From contig OU612071.1 in NCBI GenBank assembly GCA_914767715.1, forward strand, positions 10,025,493-10,089,492: 64,000 nt of DNA, read 5' to 3'. Below the pieces are notes generated by a model, which was not told where the DNA came from, did no database searches, and saw nothing but the letters and a program-made list of their open reading frames with translations. Made by a program: the position numbers and the translations under genes. Below, in pieces: positions 11,190 through 23,343 of the stretch. How positions within the stretch are numbered: the first letter of the stretch is position 1; each line of letters begins with the position of its first letter. Source of the stretch: Membranipora membranacea (Eukaryota > Bryozoa > Gymnolaemata > Cheilostomatida > Membraniporidae).

Positions 11190-13430
11190 TAAGTTAAATT
11201 CAGGAATATTAATTATTATAAAAAAAATACAAATTAAAGATCATTGGAAAACTATTTAAACTATTTGTTCACCCTAACCACACCACTGCCACATGGTTTT
11301 TAAACGTTAATATGATTAATAAAGTGGAAACATAATCATGAGCTCCTCTTTAAACTATCTTCATTCAAGCAAATGTGATACTGAATTTTCCTGAAATGAC
11401 CACTAAACAGGAATTTGCATCAGGACATCCGAGACTCTGTTGTGACAACATTTAATTAGTTGTGTGTTCTAGGATACAAAGAACAGTTTTTATAAGAATA
11501 AATCATTGTGATTGAGCTTCATGACGCCAAAAAAAAGTTTAAACTTATATTAAGTCCACATCTCAGAATCATCCACGAAGGCTACTCCCAAATCAAAACG
11601 AGTCATGCATATTTGTTATTTTTTGATCCGCTGATGTTCCTGGACTCAGAGAGTATTCATAAAATATATTTTGAAATTAGCTTTATCAGAAACAAAGTGG
11701 AATTAGCACTGATGGTAAGAGCGTGTCATCTAGCCATGTCACGCTACTTTTTTACCCCGAAACAAAATAAGAAGCCGCATTGCTAGGCTATTTATCCGTA
11801 GCTTAAAATACAACATAAATATGAATATTCAGTTATTTTCACAGTGCAATCTCAATAAAGAACAATGTTCCTCCATTTTGTCTTATTCCCTAAAATATGA
11901 GATTTCTAAAAAATGCCGACAACATCTTTCATAGTAATTTATCTCAAGAATCATTATTTCTCGTGCCCCACAAATTTAGTTAAAAACGTCAGAGTGATAT
12001 ATTGTCTGACAGCACCATAATGATGCAATTTTTGTGCGCGCTTGGTCTTTAACCCTTTAATGAAAAAAACCCTAAATTATCTCAAACTGGTGGAAGTTAT
12101 GATATCAGCTTTTTGGGAAATCTCACAATTTCCTAATTACTCCCATAATAATCACACATCCTTATCAATAAAGCACATCCTGTAAGAACATGGCAGAAAA
12201 GCAGTTTTTGCCTGAGTTGTAATAGTAGATAGTATCATGTGAAAAAAGATCATACTATATGCCAATGCCAAATTACATAAGAAAGGGGCCATCAAATATG
12301 TGTTGCATTGAATACTTGAAAATGTGCAGATCATTGGCCAAAATTTGCCCAATGTTCTATGCTAAATATCTCAATATCTTAATGCTCAGGGTGTATGTCA
12401 GTTCATATGTACAGAGCAGTGTAAAAAGTTGATATTTAGCTGTGTTGCATTTACACCCCAGAAGGGTACATAATGAGTACATAATGAGTACATAATGAGT
12501 AATGAGTACATAATGAGTACATAATGAGTAACCTTTTCCCTACTTGTTCTCTTTTTGCTACAAACAGTGTCCAATAAAAGGAACATTGGAGACTGCAGTT
12601 CTTTGAACATTCTAGAATGAGGGAATCTGTACCCTGTTAAACATGTCATGTAAGTCATGTACTCAAATCAAATGTGGACTTGTTTTCAGAATATAATTGT
12701 TCTAATTCTAGTTCTGGAAGCCAATAGTTATGTAGAACTAGGACAAATGTCTTATCATTAATTGAGTAATGTCCTAATCACTTCCATGTTAATCACATTC
12801 ACAATCACATTAATCCCATTTGAAATTACACAACAGGTCTTTGAACATCCTAGATTGGGGCAATTTGATCTAAATTGTATACTATTTAATGCAGCCATAT
12901 TATTGGAATATTATTGTTCTAACTATCCTTTTGGATGCCGATGATCATTATAAAACTAAAAGCAAACGTCTGCTTGTAATGAAGCAATATCCACAATTGA
13001 GTAATTGTATGGATAATGTCCTAATCACTTTCACATTATTCACTCATTATCCTTACTGATGATGTTTGAAAATATTTTATGGCAGTTCCTTGAAAGCGAC
13101 CACGATGTGTGTGCATATCCTGTTATGAAAAAACTGTATGCTCATGTTGAGTAAAAGACTTCAAAATATGAGCTTTTGTTTCTACAAGATAAACTCAGGC
13201 CAATTGAAAGCTGATTAATCTGATGATGTCAACATTTGATGTTTAATGTGCCTAATTAATTAATTAATTGTGCAATTGGTCTATAAAGAGTTACTTCCAC
13301 CACCATCTCCACAAAGATTGGACAAAAATGTTGCTGTTGTTTGTTTTCCAGCAAAAACGGCAAGTAAACAGGATAACCATTAACCAAATATTGATAACTT
13401 CCAGCAACAAGTCATCTGTTTGAAATGTTC
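11190..13430. other. Intergenic, simple repeats
   Basis: Mostly non-coding. It contains a short tandem run of ATAATGAGTAC (12466-12531, about six units) and two diverged copies of a block including AATGTCCTAATCACTT at about 12768 and 13015. No coding block is supported. Confidence 0.5.
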
Positions 13431-13433
13431 AAC

Positions 13434-15540
13434 ATATATAAAGAGGCCTCACCATACAACCAGCCATACACTCTCTGATAGTCATTCATCCACTGAAGTC
13501 TAATTTAACTGTAAGGTGTATATAATATAAGTGATAGTAAGTCTTTTTTCACAAACACATTGTTTTAGAGCACATAGACATTAATTAGTGATGTTCACAA
13601 GCTCTAGTCCTGCAACTTTGCTTTTACTTCTTTGTTAAAAATTCACGCTACAACTAGAGCTCATAGACACTACCTAATACCTAGTACCAGCATGCTTCTC
13701 TCCATGGTTTTTCACTCGTAACTTCTGGGCTTAGTGGTCAATCACCTTCATATTTTTGAACTATACTCATCAATCTTTTTCTGCAAATTGCTAAGTTTCA
13801 AGGATGGATGTGAAAAACATCCTGTGATATAGCCGTACGAAACATGATGGTTTATTTGCTTGTCTTTATGGCTCCATTACATAGCATGGTGGAATGATGA
13901 GTTTTGTTTTATGTTTTGGTCTGGTTTTGGTCATATGGTAGTAAAATTAACTGCAGAGATCAGAATAGATTTTCACATTTGTGTCTTTCATCATTGTTTG
14001 GAGAAAATTCACAAAATATGGATTCTCTCAAAAGACTGAAGTCTTTTGAAGTCCATTTTGGTGAAATCTATGTACGTTTGATTATAAAATTTTCTAATAT
14101 TTACCTACATTGCACCCATGGTTAGCTATACAGGAAAAAGGCCAAGATTTCCATTTTAATCATTATTAATTTCAATTTGGTGAACCATTCAGTAGTTAAT
14201 AAAATACTATTTCATTCTTTCCAGATAAAAAATGAAGGTCCTCGTACTGGTATCTATGCTCATTGCAGCAATCGGTGAGTTGAATAAAAAGATCCTGATA
14301 TCTTTGGCGTTGCTACCCAATCCACATAATACTAAAAACTCAGAATTCTTCTCATATTCATCAAAAGTGGGATTTTCCAGATTAAAGATTTGATTGTTAT
14401 TGAGCATCTAGATTCTTATAAATTAAACTGAAAATATCACCATAGAAACCAATTGTATTTATCTGAAATGCCCTAAATTCCACTTTGGTTTATGAGTCTG
14501 GAATTTGTCGGGAAGGCGTACAGAGCTCCATATACTCCTAAGCCATTCATGCAAAGGGTGTTTTGTGCCTTTGGTGTGGCACTACGTGATACAGCCAAAG
14601 CAAAACTCAGAGTTAAGAATCTTCCTGGTGTCGCTACCCAAGCCACATATCAACACGGAAAATTAGTCAAAATATATCACATGAAATAATAATCAGGCCT
14701 GAATGTTGTTTATATTTGGTCTAACTCTTAAATACTACTCCCTACAACCATAATAATTAAGATCATCTTCTCCCACATTTCAGTCATTATATTGATGCGC
14801 TAGGTATTAATGAGGAGGCTTCAATGTGTTGTCTTGAATGGTGGATTGTTACAAACAGTAACTGCCTGGCAAACCCGATTCTTCGCTTCTGACCGTATTT
14901 GTCATTCTCTCACCATATATGCATATAAATCAAATATATATATATATATTCTTCTTTATCATAATCACTATTTTATTCCCAGCCGTTACACAGACAGAAG
15001 CTAGTCAAAGTTCTGCAGCTGTAACAAGGATAATCAATACACCTGAGAAAATCGGAGAGGGTATCAAGAATCTATTCGGATAAAAAATCAAGGTAGGGAT
15101 TAATATTCATGTGACCATTACTAGTGTGTATTTCTGCCACCAAATACCCCTCAATTTGATTTGCTAATAACTAAGTTTTGTAATTGTTTAAGTTAGGAGT
15201 ATTTAACAGTCCAAACTGAAACTGACAACCCCACAATCCAAGTCATGCACAAAATAACTTATAGTATGCACTAAGTTCTCCCTTGCATGTTTTACATGGA
15301 ATCCAATTATATTTTAATTTTATATTATTTCTCTCCAAATATTATTATTTGATCACAATAATGACAAAAATATGTGTCTTTTTGTTTCACAGGACAGGAT
15401 ATTATCAGTGAAAAACGGAAAGATTCTACACCCAACACACCAAGGTCTTGCGGCTTTTTCTGAAGACTTACAACACTTTGATCATTATTTATTTCTTATG
15501 GTCGTAATTTAATAAAAACAGTGACTGTTGTTTCACAACT
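13434..15540 (+). CDS. Short secreted amphipathic peptide precursor (47 residues)
   Basis: A TATA box (TATATAAAG, about 13436) precedes a non-coding exon ending at GTAAGG (13511). After an acceptor at 14223-14224 the signal exon begins with ATG at 14232 (MKVLVLVSMLIAAI) and ends at 14274 before GTGAG. Exon 14983-15092 joins in phase (G|CC) and stops at TAA 15081-15083. A 3' UTR exon begins at 15393 and AATAAA is at 15511. The mature part is about 32 residues and cysteine-free: a Ser/Thr/Gln-rich spacer, one Arg, then PEKIGEGIKNLFG with a terminal Gly typical of C-terminally amidated peptides. The tail can form an amphipathic helix. Size and layout fit an antimicrobial, cytolytic or signalling peptide. 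The signal exon is paralogous to that at 10924 on the other strand. No family name can be given. Confidence 0.7.
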
Positions 15541-16880
15541 CATCATCTCAGTGATTGAGGCATCATTGGTGTATCGTAACTACTTCCATGTAGCTGACGC
15601 TACTCCACTTTTGAATTACATAGCTCAATATGATAGCTCAGAAACCATATATTCTAACAATAGAAGAAAATCACACTGGATATTAGTTATTCTGCTGTGA
15701 AAGAGCAAAGTCAAATGATGAAAAAAAAGAAGGTAATTTGACCTAAAAATAGGGGACTAGTATAATATCAGTCGTGATGCTTCGGACACCAGGAAAAACC
15801 CCTAAAAAAGGCGTTTAAATACATAAGTTGGTTGGGGCCATTTGAAAAACAAGTACAATATATAAAAACAACAGTGCATTGGGGAAAAGTGAAGTTGTCT
15901 ATTGTTATTGTCAAATTTATTTTCAAAACAGAGTTATCATCTCATGTATTATGGTCAACGGCAAAAATTTATGAATTGTACAAAGCAGTCAATGATTTTA
16001 GTTCTTGAATGCTTAAAATTATAATGTCCTAGAAACAGGGTTCTATGATTAGGAACTGCCAATTTCAAGGATAAGGTTTATGTTTTAACAAGCAATTCCT
16101 CCTTGGTTTTATAATATTCATAATGTCCATCATATTACTCCCTGCACAAGTAAACGGTAGATGAACTGACAAGTCTCTATAATTAATGCTGGAGTCCATA
16201 TTCAACCTTAGCGGTATGTAAGGGATTTATATCATCATAAGAGTAGTATTTATTATCTTATCGTAATTCTCTTTGAGACTCATGGAAAAAATCTCCAAAA
16301 CCTACACCGCACCTAATCGTTAGAATCCTTACTGGTTATCAGGTTTAATTCTTTAATATTCATTTTTGACACTTCAACGTTATAATAGAATATTCTTCTA
16401 CTCTTCATCATCAAAATTTGGGAGTAGATTAAATCAAGAATTTAAAAGTTGGTTTGTAACAACAATGAGCCACGCTGTATCCAAATTTAGCATTCCTTGT
16501 ATCTCTGAGCTAGGCTGTGACCTTCATCCTATGTCACACTGTAAGACAAATTTATGAAAATAGTCACTAGCCATCGTTGATCTCCCATCAAAATCTTTGA
16601 TATGTCACAACTAAAATATGGGGCATTTGAAATATTCTGTCACAATTATAAAATATGGTGCCACTGAACAATAGAAATGACTTTTTAATGAGTTGGTTAT
16701 GATACTATCCAGTATCCAATGTGTCGCCCATCCCATACTTGTCAGAGAAAAATAGTTCTTTCTAAGTTGCAGTGTATTTCTTATTTTTTGACGTTGTGTG
16801 AGTCGATATAAGTTCTTCTGCTGCCAGTTAAATACACCCCTCCATGCACTCAGCAATATGAAGCTGCTCTGTCATCCTTT
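15541..16880. other. No recognisable gene
   Basis: AT-rich sequence after the peptide gene's poly(A) signal. Only short frames without start or splice context. Confidence 0.5.
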
Positions 16881-16881
16881 T

Positions 16882-17020
16882 ACAAGAGCCAGTACAAGAG
16901 CCAGTACAAGAGCCAGTACAAGAGCCAGTACAAGAGCCAGTACAAGAGCCAGTACAAAAGCCAGTACAAGAGCCAGTACAAGAGCCAGTGCAAGAGCCAG
17001 TACAAGAGCCAGTACAATGG
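16882..17020 (+). repeat. 12-bp minisatellite (ACAAGAGCCAGT)n
   Basis: About eleven to twelve near-perfect copies of a 12-bp unit. Because 12 is a multiple of three, both strands stay open (Ala-Ser-Thr-Arg repeats on plus, Tyr-Trp-Leu-Leu on minus). Flanks do not look coding, so I treat the open frames as by-products. Confidence 0.85.
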
Positions 17021-17669
17021 CAAGTACAGTGTTAACAATATTAATCTTGTCTCCATTATCAAAAGTTTTACTTATTGCCTTGTCACCATGGAGCAGATAA
17101 ATCTAAAATTTTTAAAATTGGTTTGTTACAGTATAATAATAAAAATAATAATAATAATAATGAAGTTTATTTATGAAATGTTTAATAAAATTGTTTAAAA
17201 ACAATGATTTCTAAGCGTTGTAAATTTGATTAAAGGTTAAAATAGAAACATATACTATGAAATAAGCCAGCTGGTAAAATAAATAAAATTGATTAAAATT
17301 TTGTTATCATAAAAATAATTAATGAGATGAGGGAAAAAAAATGATGAAAGATGAGATAACTAAGATAATTAAAACCTACAGGTGGCAACTGCCCAGCACC
17401 TAAAAATCAACTATAAAATCTAAATATATGGGGTATATGCGTCCCGGAAAAGATACGTTTTTAACTGTGTTTACGCTGTTGCGCAACCAGGGAGGCTGCC
17501 AACTCCTCATTGTTTCAGTGCAACAATGTTCGCCCCATCACTCTCATGTTTATACTCTAAGCCAAACCGAAACCGGCTGATATTGATAAAAAAATTGATA
17601 TAAAATGAAAATATTCATTCTGTAAGGTAGAATCAAAGAAATTCTCTCCCATGACATGATCTAACCTTC
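17021..17669. other. AT-rich spacer with (ATA)n tract
   Basis: Contains a short AAT/ATA microsatellite at about 17140-17162 and otherwise nothing recognisable. Confidence 0.5.
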
Positions 17670-18236
17670 ATGCATAGTTCTCTCGCTTGTGTGTCCAATT
17701 GTCCACATAGTTTTGCAGACAGTCTCTACTGGTTAGCCAATCACAAATACTTTTTTGATTGGCGGTCAGGAAAGTTATTGGCTGATGACAATTGCATTAG
17801 TGGCATCAATGAACGGACCATATCATTATTTGCTGAACAGACAGAACATCGTTTGACGGATGGATTAGAGTGTACACTGTTCAAGTATGGTCAGAGAGAT
17901 AAATATCTGTGATTTGAGAACAGAGTAAGTTATTTCGCTGCATGCTATATCCCAGAATGACAAATCATCCAAAAATGGATGATTATGGGCATGTTAGTTA
18001 ATGTACAGAAATTATCTGCATCACCCCTCAGCTTTATCCATTCATGATAAAATTATTGTAGAAGCTTCCAGTCAAGAGTGTATAGCTTTACATTCAAATC
18101 ATCATCTCCCCATCTCAATTGCGAATCTATTTGTGAACAACTCCTGTCTTTATAGCCCAATTATTGAACAGATAATATTATTATTTGACAGATAGCATTT
18201 CAATTTATCAGCCCGATGTACGACAATAAGGATGTG
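17670..18236 (+). pseudogene. LINE-derived fragment upstream of RNase H remnant (left half)
   Basis: This block continues at 23823-24290: the copy at 29100-29905 carries both halves joined, without the 5.6 kb insertion. Blocks such as GATGGATTAGAGTGTACACTGTTC recur at 37990, and the part after it recurs at 29100, 31365 and 38030. It precedes RNase H-like sequence, so it is probably the degraded region between reverse transcriptase and RNase H of a non-LTR element. Stops interrupt every frame. Confidence 0.45.
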
Positions 18237-18822
18237 TACGGCAGACGAGCTGCGCCACGGTGAACAATAAATTGGGAATGGCGCAGCCCGGCTACATGCA
18301 ATTTACATGTGGCGCAGCTCGGCTAGAGGCAATTTATGTGTGGCGCAGCTCGGCTAGTTTCAAATTTTGAAGCCATGAGAACACAACTCATGAATTTGAT
18401 AGTCTGACACTACTCAGTCCAGCTCAGTCGGAAACAAAGTTGGAGTCAACTTGCGTTTTGAAGGTACGATTGTTAACAGCTAAGTCTGCACCATCTTGAT
18501 AGCTGAGTCTAATAATTGGGTCCTAGGCCTGACTTTGAGGTTAGAGCATCACTCACCGGACTGAGCGCTTAAAGGTGACCTTTTTAATGTTATCACTATC
18601 AGACATTCTCAACACAGAGCCACATTGAAAAAAGATATATGCAGAGAAGAGGTGTCTGTCAGGTGAATCTTACCTACCAAGGACCGGCAAGGACTAGCTA
18701 GGAGCAATGAACTAAACCTAGTTCATTGCTAAGAGTACTCCCTTGGTATTTCACTAAAGAAAGTGCTTGGACCAATGTGTAGAATCTATGTTTGTATGGA
18801 TTTATTTTTGTCATTGTCACAG

Positions 18823-19261
18823 TGAATCGGAGTCAAAGAATTGGTGGGATGTTGATGATGATGCAGCAGCACCCTCACTGGCAGACTATCATGACCCAAT
18901 GGTCCTACTCCAAAACCTGTCTGGGTCTGTGGCAATGTTTGACAGTCAGATTACATTCAATTCTTTCATTCAATGACCTCTTAGTTCTTTCTCTAACCCA
19001 GGAATATAAACTTTTTTTCATAGTTGAGCATCTCATTTGGTTTCTGCATTGATTGATCAAATTATAATTTTCCCTTTCAGTACGGTTGAAGACAAGGTGA
19101 TGACAACAAAATATAAACCAGCCTATGGCCCAGTGGTCTATCATAATATTGTTGGAAATAAAGTCATCTGGATGATCAATATGCCGACACACAACTTGCC
19201 GATCAACTATGAGATACGAGTCTGCAATGTAGTGCCACAAAGAAGGCCAAATGACATCTAA
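18823..19261 (+). CDS. Orphan C-terminal exons inside the transposon
   Basis: Two blocks look coding. The first (18823-18976, after a CACAG acceptor) has an acidic stretch with NWWDVDDDAAAPSLADYHD and ends in TGA. The second (19081-19261, after a strong TTTCCCTTTCAG acceptor) encodes about 59 residues, including YGPVVYHNIVGNKVIWMI and a basic tail PQRRPNDI before TAA. They may be the 3' exons of the element's own gene or of a captured host gene. I do not recognise the protein. The donor of the first block is unclear, so the join is not established. Confidence 0.35.
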
Positions 19262-19538
19262 CTCCTTGGTCTTAGTATCTATGCATTTTTTGATTGTTTG
19301 TGGGTCAGGTTTTCAGTTTAGGAACTAAAGCAGTCAAGCACACTTGAATTGTAAATGCCCAAAGTGCCATTGATAAGCTGATTAAAATCAATCGTGAGTT
19401 CTAATAGACAACAAATACATCAGTGAACTGACTGACTGTAATCTGTAAGTGGGTACCAAATTATATCAACGTTTTCTCACTGGTAGGATTTTTATTTTTT
19501 TCTTCTCACGTACCATGTTTGTTTGTTGTTGAAGATTA

Positions 19539-22096
19539 CCTATAGGATTGAGAAAGGCCACAAAGGATGAGTTAGAAAGGATGGAGGAGTGAGGTGTTAT
19601 AGAGAAGGTAGAGAAGCCAACTTCTTGGTGTTCTGGCATGGTGGTAGCACCTAAATCTAATGGAAAGGTCAGAATATGCGTTGATCTGACCCAACTGAAT
19701 AAGAGTGTGATGAGGGAGACATATCCATTACCCCATCTGGAAGACACCCTTGCATCGTTAGAAGGCAGTCGATACTTTAGCAAGATGGATGCAAACTCAG
19801 GATTCTGGCAGATTGATTTGGCGGAGGAGTCACGAGAGTATACCACTTTTATAACACCTTTTGGTCGTTATCAATACCTGAAAATGCCGTTTGGAATTTC
19901 GGCTGCACCGGAATTTTTCCAAAGGCAAATGAACAAAATAATAGAGGGACTAACAGGAGTGGTGTGTATGATGGACGACATTTTGGTTGTTGGAAAGAGC
20001 AAGGAGGAGCATGATGCAAGATTAGCGGAAGTTCTGAAGAAAGTCAAAGAAGCGGGGATGACATTAAACAAAGAGAAGTGTGTATTCGGAGTTCAGGAAG
20101 TGAAATTCCTGGGGCACATACTGACTAAGAAAGGTATAGGGGTTGACCCGGAGAAGGAGAGGGCCATCCGCGAGATGCCGGCACCGACTGATAGGAAGGG
20201 GTTGCAGAGATTTTTAGCTATGGTGAACTACTTGGGTAGATTCAGCCCTCTCATATCAGAAGTAGAGGTGCCTCTGAGAGAATTAGACAGGAAAAAGAAT
20301 GATTGGATATGGCTAGAGATACATCAGAGGAGTTTTGATAAGGTTAAGGAGCTGATTACATCTTCTTCATTGTTGGCTTTGTTTGACTACAATAAAAGTC
20401 ACAGGGTAACAGCTGACGCAAGTTGTCACTCTCTGGGGGCAGCGCTGTTACAGGATCAGGGAGATGGAGAATGAAAACCAGTGGCTTACGCCTCTAGGAA
20501 GCTCACAGATGCTGAAAAGAGATATGGTCAAATTGAGAAAGAAGCCCTGGCAATAACATGGGCATGTGAAAAATTCGACTTTTATCTAGTTGGAAGAAAT
20601 TTTGAAGTAGAGACAGACCACAAGCCATTGATTCCTCTGCTTGGGTCTAAGGATTTGTCAGAGTTGCCGCTGAGGATTCAACGATTTAAGATGAGACTTA
20701 TGAGATATGACTATAAAATTTTCCAAACACCTGGGAGTAAAATGTTTATTGCTGATTTACTCTCAAGGCCACCGACCGAACAAGAAGTAGCTAGGTTAGC
20801 AAGGGTGGAAATGCACATTAGGACTTTGATAACTGCGGAAGGAGATGCGTTGGGGGAAGAGATAAGGAGACATGCCAAAGGAGATGACGATTATCAGGTG
20901 ATTTTGAAGGCTATGAAAGAGGGGTGGCCAAGAACAGTAAAGGGAGAGCTGAAGAAGGTGAAGTGCAACATGGATCTTCTGAGTGAGAAAGACGGCTTAA
21001 TTGAGATGAACTCCAGACTGTACATTCCTACAGCAATGCGCGAGAACATGCTGCTGCGCTTACACTCCGGTCACCAGGGTATGGTAAAAACGTATCGCAG
21101 GAGTCAAGACTCGGTGTGGTGGCGGTCTATAAGAAAGGAGATCATTGAGATGGTAGAAGAATGCCCGAAATGTTTTAAATTTAGACGAATGAGGAATCTT
21201 CCATTACACCAAACGGAGCTGCCAGAAGCTCCGTGGAGTCGCGTAGCTTCGGATTTGATTGAGTTTAGAGGGAAGGTTTATGCTTTGTTTGTTGACTACT
21301 ACTCCCGGTGGATTGAAGTTGTAGGGATGAGTGGACAAACAGGGGCGGAATTGGCCAAGAAGTTCAGACCAGTTATTGCGAGGTATGGAGCCCCAGATAG
21401 GATAAGGACGGATAATGGCCCTTGTTATGTTTCTAAAGAGTGGAGAGATTTGATGGAAGAATACAGCTTGATCCATGTTACTAGTAGCCCACATCATCAT
21501 GAGGCTAACGGTCTGGCAGAGAGGAGTGTGGAGACTCTTAAAGGACTTTGGAATAAGGAAGAAGATAAGAATAAGGCCCTGATGGCATATCGTACCACCC
21601 CACTAGAGAGCAGCTGCAGACCAGACGAGCTTCTATTAGGCAGGAGAATGCGGAACGAATTACCTATCCAGCATCAGAAGACATGTGATACTGAGGGCTT
21701 TAGAAAACGAGACACTACTTTAAAGGAGAGACAGAAGAGGAACTTTGACAAATCGAGGAGAGCTTCAGATTTCGCAGATTTACAAGAGGGTCAGACAGTA
21801 TGGGTTAAAATTAGTCACGCAGACAAAGGCAAGAGAGGCATTGTGAAATACAAGGCCGAAGAGCCGATAGCTATTGGATTGAGACAGACAAAAGACTTGT
21901 GAGAAGGACTAGGAAACATTTACGAATATTGCCGAAGGATGACATAGAAGGTGGTGAGGAGAGTCCAGCAGATGAGGACGACAACCGAGATCAAGGGAGA
22001 ATAGAGACAGAACGAAACATCCAGCCAAGTGCCCCTAGGCCACCAAGTACAAGAAACGCTAAGAAGGTCAAAAACCCTGATTATGTGTGGTACTAG
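19539..22096 (+). pseudogene. Ty3/gypsy pol (RT, RNase H, integrase), 5'-truncated and broken
   Basis: The frame opens mid-element at 19539. Reverse transcriptase: VRICVDLTQLNK, FSKMDANSGFWQI, TPFGRYQYLKMPFG and the catalytic CMMDDILVV. RNase H: VTADASCHSLGAALL, the KEALAITWACEKF block and ETDHKPL. Integrase zinc finger: H-x2-H (LHSGHQG) and CPKC. Integrase core: ASDLIEF, IRTDNGPCY and HHHEANGLAERSVE, giving D, D, E. Breaks: TGA at 19590-19592 and TGA at 20472-20474 where Trp is usual between polymerase and RNase H, plus a frame change near 21870-21900 so the C-terminal tail (RRTRKHLRILPKDD) lies in another frame to 22096. Gag and protease are absent and no 5' LTR was found, so the copy is truncated. 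It could not mobilise itself. Confidence 0.93.
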
Positions 22097-22640
22097 AATC
22101 ATTTGCGTTGAGAGGGAGGAATAGCAGAAGGAGTATTAGACAGGAATGGAATAGATAGTAAGGGACCAGGTCAATTAGGGACCTGAGAGAGAGTGCGTAG
22201 TATTAGCCAGGAAGGAAAGAAGAGTGCGTAGTATTAGCCAGGAAGGATAAAAGAGTGCATAGTATTAGCCAGGAAGGATATACAAGTAAGAAGAATACTA
22301 GAATCAAGGTCTAAGGGATATAAGACAGGAACACTTATACACTATATAGATTTCTACTACCAGGACTTCGGTATCGGTTATATTACCCACAACGAGGACT
22401 ATCAATAACAATATAGAAAGAGAGGAGGATGTAGTGCAAGGTATAATAGACTGCAGGTAGTAAATAGGGAAAGACAGATAAGAGTGCTGCATAAGAACTC
22501 AGGCTACATCCAGGAATGCGCAGGAAAGAGGCATTAATAATCACGCTGGCTGAGAGGGGAGAAGAGAATGAGAGAAGACAAAGGAGTTGTACCAATACTG
22601 GACACCTTAGCATATCTCATGTAAGTTGAATACACTACAT
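22097..22640 (+). repeat. Probable 3' LTR region of the gypsy copy
   Basis: A purine tract (GAGAGGGAGGAA, about 22110-22121) follows pol, as polypurine tracts precede 3' LTRs. Within it a 30-32-bp unit (GAGTGCGTAGTATTAGCCAGGAAGG) is repeated three times from 22191. Without a 5' copy the LTR limits cannot be set. Confidence 0.5.
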
Positions 22641-22985
22641 GCACCGGGGTTCATCACGGCGGGTGAGCATGGCCACAAAACCGGAGGTTGCATTTGCCCA
22701 TCCTCTTGACAAAAGCGGAGATTTGATTTAGGTTTTGTGTCTGATAAAAAGGTTTTAATTATATATATCATTTAAATGCTTGCGTTTGAACCCTCCAAAA
22801 AGACGGAGATTGGACTTTAATTTATGTCTGACAAAAAGGTTTTAATTATATTATACATTATTTTGAAGTGGTTGACGCCGTCTGGTATCACCTGCTCCCA
22901 TCCTCTTGGCTCCATTCTCTTTATCTGAAATCTCCTGAGCTGTGAGAACTTGAGATCTCACATCTCCTCTGGCAATATTTGACTG
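22640..22985 (-). repeat. 87-bp-unit repeat element, inverted copy
   Basis: Reverse complement of the element at 44886, 52976 and 56420. It runs from the GTGAGATCTCAAGTTCTCAC hairpin (right end here) through two monomers (ATAATTAAAACCTTTTTGTCAG type) to the ATGAACCCCGGTGCAT end. A long poly-C tract (22988-23006) abuts its hairpin end. Confidence 0.8.
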
Positions 22986-23147
22986 CACCCCCCCCCCCCC
23001 CCCCCCACCTGGTTGGGTTTCAAGCAACAAAAAAACCAAGGGGCAGTCAATTACTGCCAGTGACCTAGGTCCTAGGTGTTAGAGTAGGCCTGTGACCATT
23101 CCTCACTCATTAGCAGCCTGCAGTACTAGTAGGCTACTAGGTAGCCT

Positions 23148-23343
23148 GTGAGTGTGAGTAGTCACTCTTGCCTGAGTACATTTATTTCATCAACATCATT
23201 ATTATCAACTACCAACACCCACACAATAAAGCCAAAACCAACAAGAGTAAGGAAATGCAGTGATGTGAGTGGTAGAAGCAAAGAGCAACAGGGGAAGCCT
23301 GTTACTCCTTGGAAGAAGAAAGAACTAGGTAGTACAAGTAAGT
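23148..23343 (+). other. Exon-like basic block within the transposon
   Basis: An open frame rich in Lys, Ser and Thr (KPKPTRVRKCSD, TPWKKKEL) ends at an AAGTAAGT donor. No ATG is in frame. It could be an N-terminal, nuclear-localisation-like exon of the element's gene. Weak evidence. Confidence 0.25.

Noticed and set aside
14492-14689. 65-codon open frame with ATG
   Set aside because: It lies wholly within the intron of the secreted peptide gene and lacks conserved features or splice context.
16880-17100. Ala-Ser-Thr-Arg repeat protein
   Set aside because: The repetitive frame is a by-product of the 12-bp minisatellite; flanks are non-coding.
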